Source of the DNA: Microbacterium sp. LWH7-1.2
GTDB taxonomy: Bacteria > Actinomycetota > Actinomycetes > Actinomycetales > Microbacteriaceae
Direction: 5' to 3'
Assembly: GCF_038397755.1 (NCBI RefSeq)
Contig: NZ_CP151637.1
Coordinates: forward strand, 868,001 to 932,000
Length of the DNA: 64,000 bases
The notes under the pieces were generated by a model, which was not told the DNA's origin, did no database searches, and was given only the letters and a program-made list of their open reading frames with translations. Positions 1 to 9,490 of the stretch are shown here, in pieces (position 1 is the stretch's first letter; each line of letters opens with the position of its first letter). Made by a program: the position numbers and the translations under genes.

Positions 1-1
1 T

Positions 2-739
2 CTGCTGGAGGAGCTCGCGGACGCCGCGCGGGACGCCGGCGCGACGGTGCGCGCGCACCTCAAGATCGACACCGGCCTGCACCGCAACGGCGTGCGGCCG
101 GAGCAGTGGCCCGGGTTCGTGTCGCGCGCGGCTGCGCTCCAGACGGAAGGCGTCATCGATGTCGTCGGCGTCTGGAGCCACATCGCGGAGGCGTCGGACG
201 CCGAGGACGACGACGCCCGCCTTGTCTACGAGTGGGCGCTCGACGAGGCAGCGGCCGCAGGCCTCCGCCCGGCGATGCGTCATCTGGCCGCCAGCGCTGC
301 CTCGTTCGCGCGCCCGGAGTTCCGCTACGACATGGTTCGTGTGGGGGCGTTCTGTTACGGCATCCGCTCGGCCGGAGGCCCCTCCGCCGACGACCTCGGC
401 CTCACGCCGATCGGAACGCTCGAGACCGACGTGATCGAGGTGGCCGGAGAGTCCGTCAGGGTCGACCTCGGATTCCTCCACGGGCTTCCGTCGACGCTGC
501 GCACTCGCGCGGCGGTCGGAACGCCCGCCGGGAGCCGGCAGCTCATCGCCGTGGGGGACTCGGATTCTCTCGTCGCCGCGTGGCGGGGAGCCGCCGTGGG
601 GGATGCCGTCACCATCTACGGTCCGGGTGCTTCGGGCGAAGTGAGCGCGACGGATCTCGCGGAGCTCATCGGCACCATCGGTGAGGAGATCGCGCTGCGC
701 GTGTCACCGCTCGTGGAACGCAGATACACCCGCCGCTGA
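2..739 (+). CDS. alanine racemase-family protein, 5' truncated by the window
   Basis: The reading frame is open from base 2 (LLEELADAARDAG...) to TGA at 737-739, so only the C-terminal two thirds is present and the PLP-lysine region lies outside the window. The visible part has the fold-type III hallmarks HLKIDTGLHRNG and MVRVGAFCYG, followed by the C-terminal beta domain. Alanine racemase makes D-Ala for peptidoglycan. Oddly, the GYxxG motif that holds the catalytic tyrosine of the second subunit reads GFLHG (Phe codon at 473-475), and the usual CMDQ segment reads DSDS. It may therefore be an inactive or altered paralogue. It is convergent with the next gene. Confidence 0.8.
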   Translation: MLEELADAARDAGATVRAHLKIDTGLHRNGVRPEQWPGFVSRAAALQTEGVIDVVGVWSHIAEASDAEDDDARLVYEWALDEAAAAGLRPAMRHLAASAASFARPEFRYDMVRVGAFCYGIRSAGGPSADDLGLTPIGTLETDVIEVAGESVRVDLGFLHGLPSTLRTRAAVGTPAGSRQLIAVGDSDSLVAAWRGAAVGDAVTIYGPGASGEVSATDLAELIGTIGEEIALRVSPLVERRYTRR

Positions 740-770
740 AGCGACGGGTGCGAGTCTGCCGGGGCGGTTC

Positions 771-989
771 CTACTCGGCGAGGCGAGCGGTCTCGTCGTG
801 CCACGAGGTCGCGATGGCGCGGAGCTTCTCTTCGTACTTGCGGCCGTGGTGGGCGCAGAAGAGGAGTTCGCTGCCGTTGACCTCGGCCGCGATGTACGCC
901 TGTGCGCCGCAGGAGTCGCAACGATCCATGGCGGTGAGGCGGTGCTCGAGGACGGCGCCGGGCTCAGTGGGTGTCGATAGCGTGGTCAT
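771..989 (-). CDS. small zinc-ribbon-like protein (DUF7455 type)
   Basis: This 72-residue protein starts at ATG 989 behind a clear GAGGAGG. An upstream in-frame ATG at 1043 lacks such a site. The core contains DRCDSCGAQAYIAAEVNG and LLFCAHHGRKYE, that is, a CxxC pair followed by a CxHH group able to bind a metal. The family is small, conserved in actinobacteria and of unknown function. The gene is divergent from the topoisomerase B gene, and the 168 bp between them must hold both promoters. Confidence 0.7.
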   Translation of the reverse strand: MTTLSTPTEPGAVLEHRLTAMDRCDSCGAQAYIAAEVNGSELLFCAHHGRKYEEKLRAIATSWHDETARLAE

Positions 990-1143
990 GTCGGTGCCTC
1001 CTCGTATTCGTAGAACTCTCTCGCGGTCATGAAATACAACCACGCCGATGTTTCGAGAATGCCGCGAATCGACAACATTTCGCTGAGCGCGTACGCTGCT
1101 CGCCCCTGAAGCGTGTCTGCGCCGGGCTGTCTGGCGCCCCGAT

Positions 1144-1149
1144 TACGAT
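1144..1149 (+). promoter_or_regulatory. -10 element (TACGAT) for the topoisomerase B gene
   Basis: TACGAT ends 8 bases before the GTG at 1158, so the transcript probably starts at or next to the start codon. It is one of a recurring class in this window. No convincing -35 box is seen. Confidence 0.45.
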
Positions 1150-1157
1150 GGGAGATT

Positions 1158-3239
1158 GTGACCGCCGAGTACTCCGCCCATCATCTTCAGGTGCTCGAAG
1201 GGCTCGAAGCGGTCCGCAAGCGCCCCGGCATGTACATCGGCTCGACGGACTCCCGCGGCCTCATGCACTGCCTGTGGGAGATCATCGACAACTCCGTCGA
1301 CGAGGCCCTCGCAGGGCACGGCTCACGCATCGACATCGTCCTCCACGCCGACGGCAGCGTCGAGGTGCGCGACCGCGCCCGGGGCATCCCCGTCGACATC
1401 GAGCCGCGCACGGGGCTCTCGGGCGTCGAGGTCGTCTTCACGAAGCTCCACGCCGGCGGCAAGTTCGGCGGTGGCTCTTACGCCGCGTCAGGCGGTCTGC
1501 ACGGTGTCGGGGCATCCGTCGTCAACGCGCTCTCGGAACGCCTCGACGTCGAGGTCGACCGCGGCGGCAAGACGTGGGCGATGTCGTTCCACCGGGGCGA
1601 GCCCGGGGTCTTCTCGAACGGCAGTCCCGACTCGGCTTTCACCCCGTTCGAGGAGCGCAGCGAGCTGCGCGTCTCGGGCCGCGCCGCGAAAGGCGTCACC
1701 GGCACCCGCATCCGCTACTGGGCCGACAGGCAGATCTTCACGAAGGATGCCGCGTTCAATCTGCAGGAGCTCGAGCAGCGCGCCCGCCAGACCGCGTTCC
1801 TGGTCCCCGGACTCGAGATCGTCATCCGCGACGAGCGCCCGGGCACCGAGTCGGGCGAGCCGGTCGAGACGAGCTACCGGTTCGACGGCGGCATCTCGGA
1901 GTTCGCCGACTTCCTCGCGCCCGACTCCGGCGTCACCGACACATGGCGGCTCAGCGGCGAGGGGAAGTTCACCGAGACTGTCCCGGTGCTGCAGCCCTCG
2001 GGCGCGATGGTCCCGACCGAGGTCGAGCGCGAGTGCCACGTCGACATCGCCGTCAGGTGGGGCACCGGGTATGAGACGGTGTCGCGCTCGTTCGTCAACA
2101 TCATCGCCACGCCCAAGGGCGGGACGCACCAGCAGGGGTTCGAGCAGGGCCTCATGAAGGTGCTGCGCGACCAGGTCGCACAGAACGCGCGCAGGCTCAA
2201 GGTCGGAAACGACAAGCTCGAGAAGGACGACATCCTCGCCGGGCTCACGGCCGTGCTGACCGTGCGCCTCCCCGAGCCGCAGTTCGAGGGCCAGACCAAG
2301 GAGGTCCTCGGCACGCCCGCGGTCCGCCAGATCGTGTCGAACGTCGTCACCCGCGAGCTCACCGCGCGGTTCACGTCGCCGAAGCGCGACGACAAGGCGC
2401 AGACCTCGCTGCTGCTCGACAAGGTCGTCTCCGAGATGAAGGCGCGCATCTCTGCGCGCACGCACAAAGAGACGCAGCGCCGCAAGAACGCGCTCGAGTC
2501 CTCGTCGCTGCCCGCCAAGCTCGCAGACTGCCGGTCGAACGACGTCGCCGAGTCCGAGCTGTTCATCGTCGAGGGCGACTCGGCGCTCGGCACCGCCAAG
2601 CTCGCGCGCAACAGCGAGTTCCAGGCGCTGCTGCCGATCCGCGGCAAGATCCTCAACGTCCAGAAGGCGTCGATCAGCGACATGCTCTCTAACGCCGAGT
2701 GCGCCGCGATCATCCAGGTGATCGGAGCCGGCTCGGGCCGCTCGTTCGACCTCGACACCGCGCGTTACGGGAAGATCATCCTGATGAGCGACGCCGATGT
2801 CGACGGCGCCCACATCCGCACGCTGCTGCTGACGCTGTTCTTCCGGTACATGCGGCCGCTCATCGACGAGGGTCGCGTCTACGCCGCGGTCCCGCCGCTG
2901 CACCGCGTCGTCGTGATGAACCCCGGGTCCAAGCCGAACGAGACGATCTACACGTACTCCGAGGCCGAGCTGCATGGACTCCTCACCAAGCTCACAAAGG
3001 CCGGCAAGCGCTGGCAGGAGCCGGTTCAGCGCTACAAGGGCCTCGGTGAGATGGACGCGGACCAGCTGGCCACGACGACCATGGACCGGGGCGGCCGCAC
3101 GCTCCGACGTGTGCGGATGCAGGATGCCGAGGCCGCGGCATCCGTCTTCGAACTGCTGATGGGCAACGACGTGGCGCCGCGCAAGGAGTTCATCATCGAC
3201 TCCAGCGACCGTCTGGTGCGCGAGCGCATCGACGCGTGA
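1158..3239 (+). CDS. parE: type II DNA topoisomerase (topo IV) subunit B
   Basis: This is the ATPase subunit of the second actinobacterial type II topoisomerase, acting in chromosome decatenation and supercoil control. GTG 1158 is chosen because it follows the -10 element and begins the conserved VTAEYSAHHLQVLEGLEAVR; 693 residues result. The N-terminal GHKL ATPase has EIIDNSVDEA (~41-50), RARGIPVD (~73-80, Ala where DNGRG is usual) and GLHGVGAS (~113-120). The Toprim domain has VEGDSA (~472) and DADVDGAH (~545), and QRYKGLGEMD follows. EGDSALGTAK differs from the EGDSAGGSAK of housekeeping GyrB, which supports a ParE-type assignment. It is convergent with subunit A. Confidence 0.88.
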   Translation: MTAEYSAHHLQVLEGLEAVRKRPGMYIGSTDSRGLMHCLWEIIDNSVDEALAGHGSRIDIVLHADGSVEVRDRARGIPVDIEPRTGLSGVEVVFTKLHAGGKFGGGSYAASGGLHGVGASVVNALSERLDVEVDRGGKTWAMSFHRGEPGVFSNGSPDSAFTPFEERSELRVSGRAAKGVTGTRIRYWADRQIFTKDAAFNLQELEQRARQTAFLVPGLEIVIRDERPGTESGEPVETSYRFDGGISEFADFLAPDSGVTDTWRLSGEGKFTETVPVLQPSGAMVPTEVERECHVDIAVRWGTGYETVSRSFVNIIATPKGGTHQQGFEQGLMKVLRDQVAQNARRLKVGNDKLEKDDILAGLTAVLTVRLPEPQFEGQTKEVLGTPAVRQIVSNVVTRELTARFTSPKRDDKAQTSLLLDKVVSEMKARISARTHKETQRRKNALESSSLPAKLADCRSNDVAESELFIVEGDSALGTAKLARNSEFQALLPIRGKILNVQKASISDMLSNAECAAIIQVIGAGSGRSFDLDTARYGKIILMSDADVDGAHIRTLLLTLFFRYMRPLIDEGRVYAAVPPLHRVVVMNPGSKPNETIYTYSEAELHGLLTKLTKAGKRWQEPVQRYKGLGEMDADQLATTTMDRGGRTLRRVRMQDAEAAASVFELLMGNDVAPRKEFIIDSSDRLVRERIDA

Positions 3240-3250
3240 CGGCCTGCCTC

Positions 3251-3286
3251 CCGGTTCGCCCCACCACGACAGTCAGGCGGAACCGG
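3251..3286. terminator. bidirectional terminator between convergent topoisomerase genes
   Basis: CCGGTTCGCC (3251-3260) pairs with GGCGGAACCGG (3276-3286) with a single bulge around a 15-base loop. It occupies the 54-bp gap between the two stop codons. Confidence 0.6.
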
Positions 3287-3293
3287 CAGGGAC

Positions 3294-5753
3294 TCAGCGG
3301 ATGCCGGTGCCGATGGCGCCGATGACGCCGTCGAGTGCGGTGCCCGACGCGTCGCGCTTCGCGCCGGACTCCGGCAGCGCGCGGGTCGCGCCGTCCGGCC
3401 CGATGGCGCGCGGATCGGTTCCGACCCACGCGAGCGTGAGCGCGTCTTCGCCACGGAGGAACCGCTGAGCGCGCACACCGCCGGTCGCGCGGCCCTTCGC
3501 CGGGAACTCGCTGAACAGCGACACCTTCGCGCTGCCGGCGTCGGTGCCCGCGAGCGCCGTCGTGGAGCCGGCGATCGTCACCACGACGGCGTCGAACTCG
3601 GAAGGCCCGACGACGTCGAACGCGATGACCTGTGCGCCGTCGGTGAGGCGGATGCCGGCCATGCCGCCTGCGGACCGGCCCTGCGGGCGCACAGATGACG
3701 CGTCGAAGCGCAGCAGTTGCGCGTCGCTGGCCACGAACACCAGCTCGGCGCCGTCCGAGGCGGGGGCGGCACCGACGACCCGGTCGCCGTCCTTCAGGGC
3801 GATGATCTCGACGTCGTGCTTGTTCGCGATCTCGCTGGCGGCCACGCGCTTGACGATGCCCTGCGCCGTGCCGATGGCGATCGGCGGGGCGTCTGCGAGC
3901 GGCACGAGTGCGACGATGTGCTCGCCGCCACTCAGCCCGAGGTACTGGTCGCCGCGAGTCCCGGCCGCCAGCTGCACGGAATTTCCCGGCACGGACGGCA
4001 GGTCGACGGGGGAGAAGCGCACCAGGCGGCCGAGGTTCGTCACCGCGCCGATGTCGCCGCGCGTGGTGGCGTCCACCGCCGAGCGGATCGCGTCGTGCTT
4101 GGAGCGTCGCGATGGCGCGACGATGCCACCGGCGGGTGCGTCGGCCACGAGCTCGGCACGCACCATGCGGCCGGTGGCGGAGAGGAAGACGCGGCACGGA
4201 GCATCGGCGATCTGCAGGTCGGCGGCCGCCGCAGCCGCCCGCGAGCGCGGCTGGACAGGGCCGCCGTTGAGCAGCAGCGTGCGCCGCGGGGTGCCGAACG
4301 CCTCGGCGGCGGCATCCAATTCGTGCGCCACCTGCGCGCGCAGGAGCACGTCGCTGCCGAGCAGCTCCTCGAGCTGGGCGATCTCCTTCTTGAGGTTGTC
4401 GCGCTCGGCCTCGAGCTCGATGCGCGAGAACTTCGTGAGGCGACGCAGCCGCAGCTCGAGGATGTACTCGGACTGCGCCTCCGACAGGTCGAACACGCTC
4501 ATCAGGCGCGTGCGCGCCTGCTCGCCGTCGTCGGATGTACGGATGACCTGGATGACCTCGTCGATGTCGAGGATCGCGATGAGCAGGCCCTCGACGAGGT
4601 GGAGGCGTTCCTTGCGACGCTCCAGACGGTAGCGGCTGCGGCGAGTGACCACGCTGATGCGGTGGTCGAGGTAGACGCGCAGGAGATCACGAAGTCCGAG
4701 CGTCTGCGGCTGTCCCTCGACGAGGGCGACGTTGTTGATGCTGAACGAGTCCTCGAGCGGCGTCAGGCGGTAGAGGTGGTCGAGCACCGCCTGCGGGTCG
4801 AATCCCGTCTTGATGCCGATCACCAGGCGCAGGCCGTGGTGGCGGTCGGTCAGGTCGTTGACGTCCGCGATGCCCTGCAGCTTCTTGGCGTTGACGGCGT
4901 CCTTGATCTTCTCGATCACGCGCTCGGGACCGACGAGGTACGGCAGCTCGGTCACGACGAGGCCGGTGCGGCGCGGGCCGAGGGATTCGATCGACACCTT
5001 CGCCCGCGTGCGGAAGCTGCCGCGGCCGTTCGTGTACGCATCCTTGATGCCGTCCAGGCCGACGATGATGCCGCCGCCGGGAAGGTCGGGACCGGGCACG
5101 AACTCCATCAGTTCGTCGACCGTCGCCTCGGGGTTCTCGAGCAGGTGCGTCGCGGCTCCCACGACCTCGATCAGGTTGTGCGGCGCCATGTTGGTCGCCA
5201 TGCCGACCGCGATGCCGGTGGTGCCGTTGACGAGGAGGTTGGGGAACGCCGCCGGCAGCACCTCGGGCTGCTGGAACTGGCCGTCGTAGTTCGGGATGAA
5301 GTCGACGACGTCCTCGTCGAGGTTCTCGGTGAGCGCCAGCGCCGGCGGGGCGAGACGGGCCTCGGTGTACCGGGGTGCGGCGGGACCGTCGTCGAGCGAG
5401 CCGAAGTTTCCGTGCCCGTCGACCAGGGGCACACGCAGCGAGAAGGGCTGTGCGAGACGCACGAGCGCGTCGTAGATGGGGGCGTCGCCGTGCGGGTGCA
5501 GCTTTCCCATCACCTCGCCGACCACACGGGCGCTCTTCACGTGGCCGCGGTCCGGACGAAGGCCCATGTCGGCCATCTGGAAGAGGATGCGACGCTGCAC
5601 CGGCTTGAGCCCGTCGCGCGCGTCGGGGAGCGCGCGCGAGTAGATGACCGAGTACGCATACTCGAGGAACGACGTCTGCATCTCCGAAGAGACGTCGACG
5701 TCCTCGATGCGTCCGTGGTCGGCGGGGGAGGAATCGGTGCGGGAAGCGGGCAT
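3294..5753 (-). CDS. parC: type II DNA topoisomerase (topo IV) subunit A
   Basis: This 819-residue breakage-reunion subunit pairs with the convergent B subunit. The GyrA/ParC fold is clear: [20 protein letters not shown] (~34-53), the helix-turn-helix segment [14 protein letters not shown], the catalytic Tyr129 in PRYTEARL, and a long coiled tower (~430-470) before a beta-pinwheel C-terminal domain of diverged repeats. The quinolone-determining position equivalent to E. coli GyrA Ser83 is Ala91, while the following Asp (Asp95) is kept. ATG 5753 starts directly before MPASRTDSS; the next conserved segment begins at ~19. It is divergent from the phosphodiesterase gene. Confidence 0.88.
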   Translation of the reverse strand: MPASRTDSSPADHGRIEDVDVSSEMQTSFLEYAYSVIYSRALPDARDGLKPVQRRILFQMADMGLRPDRGHVKSARVVGEVMGKLHPHGDAPIYDALVRLAQPFSLRVPLVDGHGNFGSLDDGPAAPRYTEARLAPPALALTENLDEDVVDFIPNYDGQFQQPEVLPAAFPNLLVNGTTGIAVGMATNMAPHNLIEVVGAATHLLENPEATVDELMEFVPGPDLPGGGIIVGLDGIKDAYTNGRGSFRTRAKVSIESLGPRRTGLVVTELPYLVGPERVIEKIKDAVNAKKLQGIADVNDLTDRHHGLRLVIGIKTGFDPQAVLDHLYRLTPLEDSFSINNVALVEGQPQTLGLRDLLRVYLDHRISVVTRRSRYRLERRKERLHLVEGLLIAILDIDEVIQVIRTSDDGEQARTRLMSVFDLSEAQSEYILELRLRRLTKFSRIELEAERDNLKKEIAQLEELLGSDVLLRAQVAHELDAAAEAFGTPRRTLLLNGGPVQPRSRAAAAAADLQIADAPCRVFLSATGRMVRAELVADAPAGGIVAPSRRSKHDAIRSAVDATTRGDIGAVTNLGRLVRFSPVDLPSVPGNSVQLAAGTRGDQYLGLSGGEHIVALVPLADAPPIAIGTAQGIVKRVAASEIANKHDVEIIALKDGDRVVGAAPASDGAELVFVASDAQLLRFDASSVRPQGRSAGGMAGIRLTDGAQVIAFDVVGPSEFDAVVVTIAGSTTALAGTDAGSAKVSLFSEFPAKGRATGGVRAQRFLRGEDALTLAWVGTDPRAIGPDGATRALPESGAKRDASGTALDGVIGAIGTGIR

Positions 5754-5821
5754 GTGTCGATGAAGCCTCGGGTGACGGCGGGGAGCGAGGGGGCGCGGCC
5801 GCGTGTGCGAGACTGGCCCCG

Positions 5822-6943
5822 ATGACCCTCAGCCTACCCGTGGACCCGCCGCGCGCCCGGAGCCTCACCCGTGTCGTGACCGAGATGTCGGCAGCGCTGG
5901 ACGGCGGCTCGGAGTGGTTCGCGCCGGCGCGGAGCGCGATCGTCTGGGTGCTCGACGGGCTCGGCGTCTCCAACCTCTCGGCCCGCGCCGGGCACGCGCG
6001 CTTCCTCAGCGAGGCTCGCTCGAAGAAGGATGTCGCGCGCTCGGTCTTCCCGTCGACGACGGCCGCTGCACTGACCAGCCTGCTGACGGGCACACTGCCG
6101 GGGGAGCATGGCATCGTCGGCTATCGGGCGCGCGTACCCGGCACCGATGACGTGGTGAATCTGCTGCGCGGCTGGGACACCGAAGGCCTGCCCTTGGAGT
6201 TCCAGCGGGCAGCCCCGCTGTCTGCCACGCTCGGCAGGCCGTTCCTCGCCGTGTCGCGCAACGAGTACGCGGGCACCGGCTTCACCGCGGCCACACTCGG
6301 CGACGCCGAATTCCACGGCGCCGACGACCTCGACGAGCGTGTGAGCCTCGCCGCCGACCTCGCGGCGCAGCATCCGGGGTCCCTCATCTATCTTTATGCG
6401 CCCGATCTCGACGCGATCGGTCACAAGCGCGGCTGGGAGTCCGATGAATGGGTCGCAGGGCTGGAGCGGGTGGATGCGGCGGCCCGCACGCTCTCGGCAT
6501 CCCTCGACCGCGGCACCGGCGTCGTGGTGACGTCGGACCACGGCATGGTCGACGTGCCGCGGCATCGCCATCTCCTTCTGGAGGAGGGGGACGACCTGCT
6601 CGACGGCGTCCGCCTCATCGGCGGAGAACCTCGGATGCTCCACCTGTACGCGGAGCCGGGTGCGGCAGACGCGGTGCTGGCGAGGTGGCGGGAGGCCGAG
6701 GCATCCCGTTCGTGGGTCTTCTCACGCGCCGAACTCGAAGCGTCAGGGCTGGTGGGCCCGGTCGACCCGGAGGTCGCTGCGCGGATCGGCGACGTGATCG
6801 TCGCCGCGCGCGCGGGCGTCGCTTACTACGACGACCGGCTCGCCGACAAGGCCCCGCAGAAGATGATCGGGCAGCATGGCTCGCTGACCGATGAGGAGCG
6901 CATCGTGCCGCTCATCCGGCTCGGCGCGTTCGCCGGAGACTGA
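5822..6943 (+). CDS. alkaline phosphatase-superfamily nucleotide pyrophosphatase/phosphodiesterase
   Basis: The 373-residue protein belongs to the metal-dependent phosphodiesterase branch of the alkaline phosphatase superfamily. [13 protein letters not shown] (~40-52) supplies the first metal-binding Asp. [15 protein letters not shown] (~77-91) carries the nucleophilic Thr. [13 protein letters not shown] and [13 protein letters not shown] supply the remaining Asp/His ligands. No signal peptide is evident, so a cytosolic location is likely. The natural substrate cannot be told from sequence. Its end lies 3 bases from the convergent sepH end. Confidence 0.78.
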   Translation: MTLSLPVDPPRARSLTRVVTEMSAALDGGSEWFAPARSAIVWVLDGLGVSNLSARAGHARFLSEARSKKDVARSVFPSTTAAALTSLLTGTLPGEHGIVGYRARVPGTDDVVNLLRGWDTEGLPLEFQRAAPLSATLGRPFLAVSRNEYAGTGFTAATLGDAEFHGADDLDERVSLAADLAAQHPGSLIYLYAPDLDAIGHKRGWESDEWVAGLERVDAAARTLSASLDRGTGVVVTSDHGMVDVPRHRHLLLEEGDDLLDGVRLIGGEPRMLHLYAEPGAADAVLARWREAEASRSWVFSRAELEASGLVGPVDPEVAARIGDVIVAARAGVAYYDDRLADKAPQKMIGQHGSLTDEERIVPLIRLGAFAGD

Positions 6944-6946
6944 GGT

Positions 6947-7990
6947 TCAGTCGTCGGAGCGGGCGCCGAACACGATCTCGTCCCACGACGGCATCGACGT
7001 GCGTCCCTTGCGACGACCGGCCTCGGCGACAGCAGCCGGCGTCGGCGCCTGATAGTCGGACGCCGGCGGTTCCTCATCGGACGACGACTCGTCGTATCCG
7101 GGCTCCAGCGCGTCGAAGAGCGCAACCGGCGCGGGCGAGCGGGGAGCCGACGCGACCTCTTCGGCACCCGGGAGGGGCTCACGCTGACCGCGACGACGTC
7201 GCAGTGCCTCGAGCAGGTCGGCGGTCTCGGCGGAGGTCGCCACGGCGGGCTCGCTCGCGCGCTTGATGGCGGCCTCCTGGACGGCGGGAGCGGCCGGGCC
7301 AGGGATGTCGGGTGACTCGATGTCGGCGTCGGGAAGGCGGCGCGGACCGAACGCCCCGCTGTCGAAGCGGGAGTCGTCCTTCGCGGCCACGGTGTCGAGG
7401 GCCCGAAGCCGGGGGATGAGCCCCTCGGGGAGCGAACCCTGACGCGAGAGCTGGATGGCGTCGGTGTTCAGCGGCGACAGCGTGCTGCGGCGCGGGTCGA
7501 ATCCCCAGCGGGCGTCATGGCCGATGTCGTTCGAGGTGAACTCCAGCTTGACGGTCCAGCCGGTCGGTTCCTTCCAGCTGGTCCAGCGTTCGCCGATCGC
7601 GCCCGCCTCGGCGAGCTTGGCGCGCACCGCCGAGCCGAATGTCGTCTGCCCGTCGCCCTCGAAGTCACCGCCGAGGAGCACGGGAACGGCCAGCGCCTGG
7701 CCGACGATGTGCTCGCGCTCGGCGAGCACGGGGCCCTCGAAGCGCACGATGTCCTCCACGCGGGCGCCGAGCAGCTCTGCCACCTCGCGCGCGGACAGAC
7801 CGGAGCGGATGTGTGCCTGGATCTCGCGGGGGCTCGGACGCGGGGTCTGCACATCGGCCTCGCGCTCGCGGCGCGCCTTGCGCAGCTCCCCGCGCAGCAC
7901 GTCGTCCACGTCGAGCGTGAATCTCTCGCCGGACTCCGTCGCCAGGATGAGCTTGTCGTCCTCGGTTCCGATGACCTTGAGCTGTTCCAT
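6947..7990 (-). CDS. sepH: septation protein SepH (DUF3071)
   Basis: SepH is an actinobacterial cell-division protein that binds FtsZ and stimulates its assembly. The 347-residue product starts MEQLKVIGTEDDKLIL, typical of the family, with the DUF3071 domain over roughly residues 1-165. This includes a helix-turn-helix-like segment (SGLSAREVAELLGARVEDIV, ~63-82). The C-terminal half is low-complexity and acidic/proline-rich, with a basic GRRKGRTSMPSWDEI tail, as in other SepH proteins. A 263-bp spacer separates it from the divergent DUF4193 gene. Confidence 0.85.
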   Translation of the reverse strand: MEQLKVIGTEDDKLILATESGERFTLDVDDVLRGELRKARREREADVQTPRPSPREIQAHIRSGLSAREVAELLGARVEDIVRFEGPVLAEREHIVGQALAVPVLLGGDFEGDGQTTFGSAVRAKLAEAGAIGERWTSWKEPTGWTVKLEFTSNDIGHDARWGFDPRRSTLSPLNTDAIQLSRQGSLPEGLIPRLRALDTVAAKDDSRFDSGAFGPRRLPDADIESPDIPGPAAPAVQEAAIKRASEPAVATSAETADLLEALRRRRGQREPLPGAEEVASAPRSPAPVALFDALEPGYDESSSDEEPPASDYQAPTPAAVAEAGRRKGRTSMPSWDEIVFGARSDD

Positions 7991-8253
7991 GCGGACGCTC
8001 CCTGCTTCTCGTGCCGGCTCTTGGCTGCGCTGGTCCGGCGGACTTCACGGCTTCAGAGCCCGCCTGTCCGCCCCATCGTGTCATAGCGCACCACGAGGGC
8101 CGGGAATATCCCGCGCGTGCCGCGAGTTTCACGCGAACGCACGGTCAGGATGGCGCCCGATCGCATTTGCGAAAAGGGAAATGGTCGTGCAAACTATCGC
8201 CGCCCGCAAGGGCGAGCGCAACCGCGAATACCCGGAAGTTGAGATCTTCACGC
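7991..8253. promoter_or_regulatory. divergent promoter region sepH / DUF4193
   Basis: This 263-bp spacer lies between divergent start codons. A possible DUF4193 promoter is TTGCGA (8167-8172) with an AT-richer AAACTAT about 18 bases downstream; both matches are weak. A short inverted repeat CGGGA-ATA-TCCCG lies at 8101-8113. I see no coding potential. Confidence 0.35.
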
Positions 8254-8547
8254 ATGGCCACCGATTACGACGCCCCCCGCAAGACCGAGGACGACAGCGA
8301 GTCGATCGAGGCGCTCAAGGAGCGCGTTCCCGACAAGCTCTCGGGCTCGGTCGATGTGGAGGACGCCGACAACCCGTCGGGCTTCGAGCTGCCCGGTGCC
8401 GACCTGTCGGACCTCGAGCTCGACGTCGTCGTTCTGCCCGCCCAGGAGGACGAGTTCACCTGTTCGAACTGCTTCCTCGTGAAGCACCGCTCGCAGCTCG
8501 ATCACGAGACCGCCGACGGCCCTATCTGTACTGAGTGCGCCGCGTGA
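8254..8547 (+). CDS. DUF4193 family protein
   Basis: This 97-residue actinobacterial protein of unknown function begins at ATG 8254 (MATDYDAPRKTEDD). The N-terminal two thirds is acidic. The C-terminus has FTCSNCFLVKHRSQL and ICTECAA, two CxxC pairs forming a probable zinc ribbon like that of transcription-associated small proteins. Its last 26 bases overlap the end of the convergent DUF3093 gene. Confidence 0.8.
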   Translation: MATDYDAPRKTEDDSESIEALKERVPDKLSGSVDVEDADNPSGFELPGADLSDLELDVVVLPAQEDEFTCSNCFLVKHRSQLDHETADGPICTECAA

Positions 8548-9025
8548 TCTGAGCCCGCCGCACTGCGGCGGCCAGTCGGTCCGGCGTCCGCGAGGAGATC
8601 ACCCACGCGGTCGTCGGATCATCGGCATCCGTCACAGGGAACACGACGACTCCGTCGATCCCGCCCCGGATGAGATGCCACGACCGCGGGTCCAGTCCCG
8701 CACCGCGCGCATGGCGCGCGTCCTCCCCGGCATGCACTTCTCCGGCGCCGAGGAACTCCACGCCGATGTGCGCGCGTCCCGCTCGCAGTTCGCCGTCCCG
8801 GACCTCGACCACGGGTGCCGCCAGGATCAGCAGCGCGATCAGCAGGACGCCGACGGCGGCGCCCACGAGGAGTGCGACGGTCGTGTCGATCGGCGTGACG
8901 ACGAGCGCCACCATCGGCGCCGCCATCCCCGCCGCGACCAGGATCCACAGTGACGGGCCGAGCCGCTCGCGATAGACGTCGGCGCGGCCGGTCCGGGCAC
9001 CGGCGTGAGGCGTTGAGTTCTGCAT
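8522..9025 (-). CDS. DUF3093 membrane protein
   Basis: The frame is open well upstream, but ATG 9025 (MQNSTPHAGARTGRADVY) fits the family start YRERLGPSLWILVAAG and gives 167 residues. Two hydrophobic helices follow closely (~26-46 and ~50-70). A soluble C-terminal domain contains HIGVEFLGAGEV and the SWHLIRGGIDGVVVFPVTD block typical of DUF3093. The function is unknown. The start is only 12 bases from the divergent dut start, and the 3' end overlaps DUF4193, so the gene has no free flanking DNA. Confidence 0.8.
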   Translation of the reverse strand: MQNSTPHAGARTGRADVYRERLGPSLWILVAAGMAAPMVALVVTPIDTTVALLVGAAVGVLLIALLILAAPVVEVRDGELRAGRAHIGVEFLGAGEVHAGEDARHARGAGLDPRSWHLIRGGIDGVVVFPVTDADDPTTAWVISSRTPDRLAAAVRRAQITRRTQYR

Positions 9026-9037
9026 TACCCTCGTTGG
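9026..9037. promoter_or_regulatory. 12-bp divergent start region DUF3093 / dut
   Basis: On the plus strand TACCCT (9026-9031) sits 6 bases before the dut GTG, the spacing of a leaderless -10 element. On the minus strand the same bases read as a GAGGG-like ribosome-binding site for DUF3093, whose own promoter must lie inside dut. Confidence 0.4.
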
Positions 9038-9490
9038 GTGACTGAAACGGTGGACGTCCCCATTATCGCCCCCGACGTTCCGGTGTACGCGCACCCCGGG
9101 GACGCCGGAGCCGACCTCGTCGCCGCCGAGGCGGTGCGCCTCGAACCCGGTGAGCGCGTCCTCGTCGGCACCGGCGTGCGGATCGCGCTGCCCGAGGGCT
9201 ACGTCGCGTTCGTGGTGCCGCGCAGCGGCCTGGCCGCCAAGCACGGGATCACGATCGTGAACGCACCGGGAACGATCGACGCCGGCTACCGCGGCGAGAT
9301 CAAGGTGATCCTGCTGAACACCGACGCCACACAGACGCACGAGATCGCCGTAGGCGACCGCATCGCCCAGCTCATCGTGATGCCCGTCCCGCGCGCCGTG
9401 TTCATCCCCGTGGAAACCCTGCCCGACAGCGTGCGCGGCGAGGGCGGCTTCGGCTCCACGGGCTATCAGAAGGACGGAGTCCTCGCATGA
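9038..9490 (+). CDS. dut: dUTP diphosphatase (dUTPase)
   Basis: dUTPase hydrolyses dUTP to dUMP and PPi, keeping uracil out of DNA and feeding dTMP synthesis. The 150-residue trimeric-type enzyme shows the five motifs: AHPGDAGADL (~18-27), VPRSGLAAKHGI (~65-76), NAPGTIDAGYRGEIKVILLN (motif 3, catalytic Asp), RIAQLIVMP, and the glycine-rich GEGGFGSTG near the C-terminus. It starts at GTG 9038 and overlaps DUF3710 by ATGA, so the two are translationally coupled. Confidence 0.92.
   Translation: MTETVDVPIIAPDVPVYAHPGDAGADLVAAEAVRLEPGERVLVGTGVRIALPEGYVAFVVPRSGLAAKHGITIVNAPGTIDAGYRGEIKVILLNTDATQTHEIAVGDRIAQLIVMPVPRAVFIPVETLPDSVRGEGGFGSTGYQKDGVLA

Noticed and set aside
1028-1100. ATGTT...AACAT imperfect inverted repeat upstream of the topoisomerase B gene
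   Set aside because: The arms are short with bulges; this is just a locally AT-richer stretch and not clearly an operator.
3717-5825. A 702-codon plus-strand frame opposite the topoisomerase A gene
   Set aside because: The product is low-complexity and His/Val/Asp-rich with no domain; it mirrors the codon bias of the real gene.
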